This document shows, one piece after another, positions 60,445 through 64,000 of a DNA stretch of 64,000 nt. The DNA is from Novosphingobium ovatum (GTDB taxonomy: Bacteria > Pseudomonadota > Alphaproteobacteria > Sphingomonadales > Sphingomonadaceae). The stretch covers positions 124,001-188,000 of the forward strand of contig NZ_JAAAPO010000003.1 in assembly GCF_009909235.1 (NCBI RefSeq), read 5' to 3'. The position numbers were made by a program, and so were the translations under genes. The notes below the pieces were generated by a model, which saw only the letters and a list, made by a program, of their open reading frames with translations, did no database searches and was not told where the DNA came from. Position 1 is the first letter of the stretch. Each line of letters starts with the position of its first letter.

Positions 60445-61476
60445 ATGACGCAGGATCGCCCCCTCCCGCAGCCTGACGCGCTCAAGGCGCTGTTGCCCGC
60501 CGCCACGCAGGCGCGGGTGCAATCATTGCGGGTGGGTGATGACGGCGCGGTGACGGCGGTGCTGGACGCCAGCGGGCTGGACGCGCTGGGCCGCGAAGTG
60601 CTGGAGGCCGAGGTCAAGGCCAGCCTGTCGCCCGCGCCAGGCGTCAGCGCCGTGCGAGTCGGACTGGTGGCCGATCGGCCCGCGCCTGCCGCCGGACAGG
60701 CGCCCGCTTCGGCCGGGCCGCTGATCATCGCGGTGGGTTCGGGCAAGGGGGGCGTGGGCAAATCCACGCTCTCGGCCAATCTGGCGGTGGCGCTGGCGCG
60801 TCAGGGTTTGCGGGTGGGGCTGGTCGATGCCGACATCTATGGCCCGTCGCAACCGCGCCTGCTGTCCACCGAAGGCCGCCGCCCAGAGGCCAAGGACAGC
60901 AAGATGTTCCCGATCCCCAGCCCGTTTGGCGTGGGGGTATTGTCGATGGGGCACCTGATCGACGCGGGCAAGGCGATCGCGTGGCGTGGGCCGATGGCGG
61001 CGGGCGCGCTGGGGCAATTGGTCGATGCTTGGTGGGGCGACACACAGGTGCTGGTGATCGACCTGCCGCCGGGCACCGGGGACGTCCAACTGACCATGGT
61101 GCAAAAGCACAAGCCGGCGGGCGCGGTGATCGTCTCCACGCCGCAGGATCTGGCGCTGATTGATGCGACCCGCGCGATGGACCTGTTCGCGCAGGCGGGC
61201 GTGCCGGTGATCGGCATGGTGGAAAACATGTCGGGCTATATGTGCCCGCATTGCGGCAATGTGTCCGATCCGTTCGGCTGTGGCGGGGTGGAGCAGGCCG
61301 CGGCCGAGGCTGGCCTGCCCTTCCTCGGCTCGGTCCCGCTGGATCTGGCCATCCGTCAGGCCAGCGACGCGGGCCAACCCCCGGCGGCAGGTGACAGCCC
61401 GCAGGGCGCGGCCTTTGCCCGGATCGCGGCGCGGGTGGCCGACTGGCTGGCGCATCATCCGGCCGCCCGGGGATAA
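60445..61476 (+). CDS. apbC: Iron-sulfur cluster carrier ATPase Mrp/ApbC
   Basis: 343 residues. An N-terminal FSCA/DUF59-like domain is followed by the NBP35/ApbC P-loop GSGKGGVGKST (deviant Walker A with its signature Lys), LVDADIYGPSQP, IDLPPGTGD and the CxxC of YMCPHC that bridges an Fe-S cluster between monomers. It carries Fe-S clusters to apoproteins. Followed four bases later by a molybdoenzyme gene, so probably co-transcribed. Confidence 0.96.
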   Translation: MTQDRPLPQPDALKALLPAATQARVQSLRVGDDGAVTAVLDASGLDALGREVLEAEVKASLSPAPGVSAVRVGLVADRPAPAAGQAPASAGPLIIAVGSGKGGVGKSTLSANLAVALARQGLRVGLVDADIYGPSQPRLLSTEGRRPEAKDSKMFPIPSPFGVGVLSMGHLIDAGKAIAWRGPMAAGALGQLVDAWWGDTQVLVIDLPPGTGDVQLTMVQKHKPAGAVIVSTPQDLALIDATRAMDLFAQAGVPVIGMVENMSGYMCPHCGNVSDPFGCGGVEQAAAEAGLPFLGSVPLDLAIRQASDAGQPPAAGDSPQGAAFARIAARVADWLAHHPAARG

Positions 61477-61480
61477 TCGC

Positions 61481-63763
61481 ATGGTGCTGTCGCGGCGACA
61501 GGTGATGGTTGTGGCGGCGGCGGGCGGTGGCCTGCTGGTGGCCATGCCGCTGTTGCCCACCAGCTACCCCGACCCGACCCCCATCGCCCCGGACGAGCGC
61601 GCCTTTGGCGTGTGGATCCGCATCGACCGGGCGGGCATGGTCAGCGTGGCCGTGCCGCAACTGGAGATGGGGCAGGGGGTCAGCACCATCCTGCCGCAGG
61701 TGGTGGCGATGGAGCTGGGCGCGGATTGGCGGCAGATCGCGGTTGCCGCCGCGCCGATCAGCGAGGTCTGGGCCAATGCCGCGCTGGCCGCGCATTGGGC
61801 CGCGCTGTGGATGCCCGAAGGCGCGACACTGGCGGCGGCCCCCGATGGCCTGCTGGCCCGCCGCTGGGCCGAACGCAACCGCTTCATGGCCACGGCCGAT
61901 GGCATGTCGCTGGCCGCCTATGAACAGCCCGCGCGCGCTGCGGCGGCGGTGGCGCGGATGCAATTGGCGGGCGCAGCGGCGGCCCGCTGGGGCATCGCGC
62001 CCGAACAATGCGATGTGGCCCATGGCCGCGTCAGCCATCAGGGCCGCAGTTTCGGCTTTGGCGAACTGGTGGATGATGCCGCCCGGCTGGCCCCTGTCAG
62101 CCCGCCGCCCTTGCGTCCCAACCCGCCACAGGAACACCCGCTGGGCATGCCGCCGGGTGCGCCGCTGGCCTATCCCCGGCTGGACCTGCCGGCAAAGGTC
62201 GATGGCACCTATCCCTTTGCCGCCGATATCCGCCTGCCCGGCATGGCCTATGCCGCGCTGGCGCAGGCCCCCCGCGGGATCGAGGCCACGCTGTCTGCCC
62301 ATGATGATGCCGCCGCGCGCCGCATTCCCGGCGTGATCGATGTGGTGACGGGCGATGACTGGATCGCGGCGGTGGCCAGCAACAGCCACGCCGCCCAGCA
62401 GGCGGTGCAGGCGGCGGCTGCGCGCTTTGTCGTGGTGCACCCGGCCGACAGCGCCCGGATCGACGCGGCGCTGGATCAGGGCGTCAAGACCGGCGATGCT
62501 GACGATGTGCTGACCATTGGCGATGCGGCGGGGGTGATCGGGGCCAAGCCGCAATTGTCCTCGCGCTATGACGTGGGGGCGGGGGTCCATGCGCCGCTGG
62601 AAACCGCCAGCGTCACCATCCGCCTGTCGGGCAGCCCATGGGGTGGGCGCAAGGCCGAGCTGTGGATGGCCACCCAGACCCCGGAACGCGCGCGCATCGC
62701 CGTGGCGCGCGAAATCAATGCCGATGTGCGCGATGTGGTGCTCTATCCGCTGGGCGCGGGCGGCAGTTTCGACGCGCGGCTGGAAAGCGACCATGCCGCG
62801 CAGGCCGCGCGCATCGCCGCGCAGGTGCAGCGCCCGGTGCAATTGGTCTGGACCCGCTGGCAAGAGCAATTGGCCGCCCGCCCGCGCGCGCCCGCCGCGA
62901 TTGTGGCCGCCGCGCGCACCGATCCGGCCGGGCGGGTGGCGGCGCTGGCCTTGCGGGTGGCGGCGCCTGCCACCAACCGCGAATTTGCCCGCCGCTTCAT
63001 GGATCAGGTCAGCCCCACCGATGGCATCGCGGTACAGGGCGAGCGTGAGTGGATGGCGCTGGAAGACGCGCTGCCGCCGTATGACATCGGCCATCTGGCG
63101 ATCAGCCATGTCCCGGTGGGGATCGGCCTGTCGACCGGACGGATGCGCGGGCAGATGGCGGTGGCTACCAGTTTTGCGGTGGAAAGCCTGATTGACGAGC
63201 TGGCCGTGGCGTCCGCGCGTGAACCTTTGGCCTATCGCATGGCGATGCTGGGCCATGACGCGCGGCTGGCGCAGTGTTTGCAGCGCGTTTCGGCGCTGGC
63301 GCAATGGAACGGCGGGCGCGACGGCAGCGGCGCGGGGCTGGCCTGTTGGCGCATGGGATCGGTGGCAAGCGGGGGCTGCATCGCCGCCATCGCCACCGCC
63401 CGCCGCGACGAGCAGGGCTTGCGCGTGGACCGCATCGCGGCGGTGGCCGACATCGGCCGCATCGTCAATGTCGACATCGCGCGTCAACAGATCGAGGGCG
63501 GGCTGATCTTTGGCATCGCCATGGCGGCCGGTGCCTCCAACCGCTGGGCGGGGGGGCTGCCGGTGGCGCGGCGCTTGTCGCAACTGGGCCTGCCGTTATT
63601 GGCCAATTGCCCCGAAGTCGAGGTTGAACTGATCGCCAGCAACGCCGATCCGTTCGACCCTGGCGAGTTGGGGGCGGTGGTCGCTGCTCCGGCGATCGCC
63701 AATGCGCTGTTTTCGGCCACGGGGGTGCGGATGCGTCGCCTGCCGCTGGCTGTGGAGGAATAG
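61481..63763 (+). CDS. Molybdopterin-binding large subunit, xanthine dehydrogenase (IorB-like) family
   Basis: 760 residues, full length. [21 protein letters not shown] is a Tat signal, matching periplasmic IorB-type subunits. [42 protein letters not shown] and the [20 protein letters not shown] region, with the catalytic Glu, define the Mo-hydroxylase family. Normally a [2Fe-2S] small subunit (IorA) is encoded beside it; none is adjacent here, so it is orphan or uses a partner elsewhere. Substrate may be an aldehyde or N-heterocycle. The Met of MVLSRRQV follows the Mrp stop. Confidence 0.9.
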   Translation: MVLSRRQVMVVAAAGGGLLVAMPLLPTSYPDPTPIAPDERAFGVWIRIDRAGMVSVAVPQLEMGQGVSTILPQVVAMELGADWRQIAVAAAPISEVWANAALAAHWAALWMPEGATLAAAPDGLLARRWAERNRFMATADGMSLAAYEQPARAAAAVARMQLAGAAAARWGIAPEQCDVAHGRVSHQGRSFGFGELVDDAARLAPVSPPPLRPNPPQEHPLGMPPGAPLAYPRLDLPAKVDGTYPFAADIRLPGMAYAALAQAPRGIEATLSAHDDAAARRIPGVIDVVTGDDWIAAVASNSHAAQQAVQAAAARFVVVHPADSARIDAALDQGVKTGDADDVLTIGDAAGVIGAKPQLSSRYDVGAGVHAPLETASVTIRLSGSPWGGRKAELWMATQTPERARIAVAREINADVRDVVLYPLGAGGSFDARLESDHAAQAARIAAQVQRPVQLVWTRWQEQLAARPRAPAAIVAAARTDPAGRVAALALRVAAPATNREFARRFMDQVSPTDGIAVQGEREWMALEDALPPYDIGHLAISHVPVGIGLSTGRMRGQMAVATSFAVESLIDELAVASAREPLAYRMAMLGHDARLAQCLQRVSALAQWNGGRDGSGAGLACWRMGSVASGGCIAAIATARRDEQGLRVDRIAAVADIGRIVNVDIARQQIEGGLIFGIAMAAGASNRWAGGLPVARRLSQLGLPLLANCPEVEVELIASNADPFDPGELGAVVAAPAIANALFSATGVRMRRLPLAVEE

Positions 63764-63764
63764 A

Positions 63765-64000
63765 ATGGACAAGCCCGCCACCCATCCCGCCGCGCCGATT
63801 GGCAAGGTGGGGGTGATGCTGGTCAATCTGGGCACGCCAGAGGCGCCCGAGCCGGGGGCGCTGCGTCGCTATCTGGGGCAGTTCCTGTCCGATCCCCGCG
63901 TGATCGAGATACCGCGCCTGATCTGGTGGCCCATCCTGCACGGCATCATCCTGCGCACGCGTCCGGCCAAATCAGCCCATGCCTACAGTCAGGTGTGGAC
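63765..64000 (+). CDS. hemH: Ferrochelatase (partial, 5' part)
   Basis: The first 78 codons before the window ends. [36 protein letters not shown] is the conserved ferrochelatase N-terminus and SAHAYSQVW the next conserved stretch. It inserts Fe2+ into protoporphyrin IX. GGAGG precedes the ATG; the previous gene ends two bases upstream of it. Confidence 0.95.
   Translation, partial: MDKPATHPAAPIGKVGVMLVNLGTPEAPEPGALRRYLGQFLSDPRVIEIPRLIWWPILHGIILRTRPAKSAHAYSQVW

Overview
This is a GC-rich chromosomal segment that reads as a sphingomonad alphaproteobacterium (Sphingomonadales, most like Novosphingobium or a close relative). The reasons are the gene order dut-coaBC-(membrane protein)-ubiB-ubiE/mutM, the rpsT-dnaA linkage, TonB receptors of the sphingomonad type that all carry a [12 protein letters not shown] plug start, and a large block of aromatic-catabolism families (lignostilbene dioxygenase, LigF-like glutathione transferases, LigD-like dehydrogenase) that are hallmarks of lignin-degrading sphingomonads. 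I saw no transposase, prophage, CRISPR array, tRNA or rRNA.

Layout. 1-24.9 kb is mostly housekeeping: comM, then rpmH-rnpA-yidD-yidC-yihA (ribosomal protein L34, RNase P protein, membrane insertase, ribosome-assembly GTPase), a secreted S1/P1 nuclease, a LysE/RhtB exporter, dapE, a dicarboxylate/amino-acid symporter, nth, dapB, a sirtuin, then a minus-strand run of an aromatic-acid-type MFS transporter, a ThiF/MoeB-like enzyme, dut, coaBC, a membrane protein, ubiB and ubiE, and finally mutM, a 2-TM protein, rpsT, dnaA and a nitronate monooxygenase-like gene. A perfect DnaA box with further near-matches lies just downstream of dnaA and, with the rpmH/dnaA context, makes this a candidate replication-origin region.

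24.9-48 kb (with a second related TonB receptor at 50.7-53.2 kb) is a catabolic island. It holds two tandem LigF-like GSTs; a flavoprotein/lipoprotein-cytochrome/Tat-protein trio of the p-cresol methylhydroxylase and vanillyl-alcohol oxidase type; a TonB receptor; a MarR regulator; five NTF2/SnoaL-fold proteins; three SDR enzymes, one closely resembling LigD-type C-alpha dehydrogenases; a PQQ quinohemoprotein lipoprotein with DUF3237 and CmcJ/NvfI-like partners; an esterase; an aldehyde dehydrogenase; an NmrA-like reductase; a lignostilbene-dioxygenase-type carotenoid oxygenase; and a Tat-exported dienelactone hydrolase. A shared sequence containing TTGTATG and/or an imperfect palindrome near TAACAATCGTTA occurs in six of the island's promoter regions and around the MarR gene, so the scattered operons look like one regulon. 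My reading is uptake through TonB receptors, side-chain oxidation, ether or C-C bond cleavage and aldehyde oxidation of a lignin- or phenylpropanoid-derived dimer; the exact substrate cannot be read from sequence.

48-64 kb returns to housekeeping: a stomatin/NfeD pair, msrB, a class A penicillin-binding protein, degP, hflK-hflC, the Mrp/ApbC Fe-S carrier, an orphan Tat-exported molybdenum hydroxylase subunit and the start of hemH.
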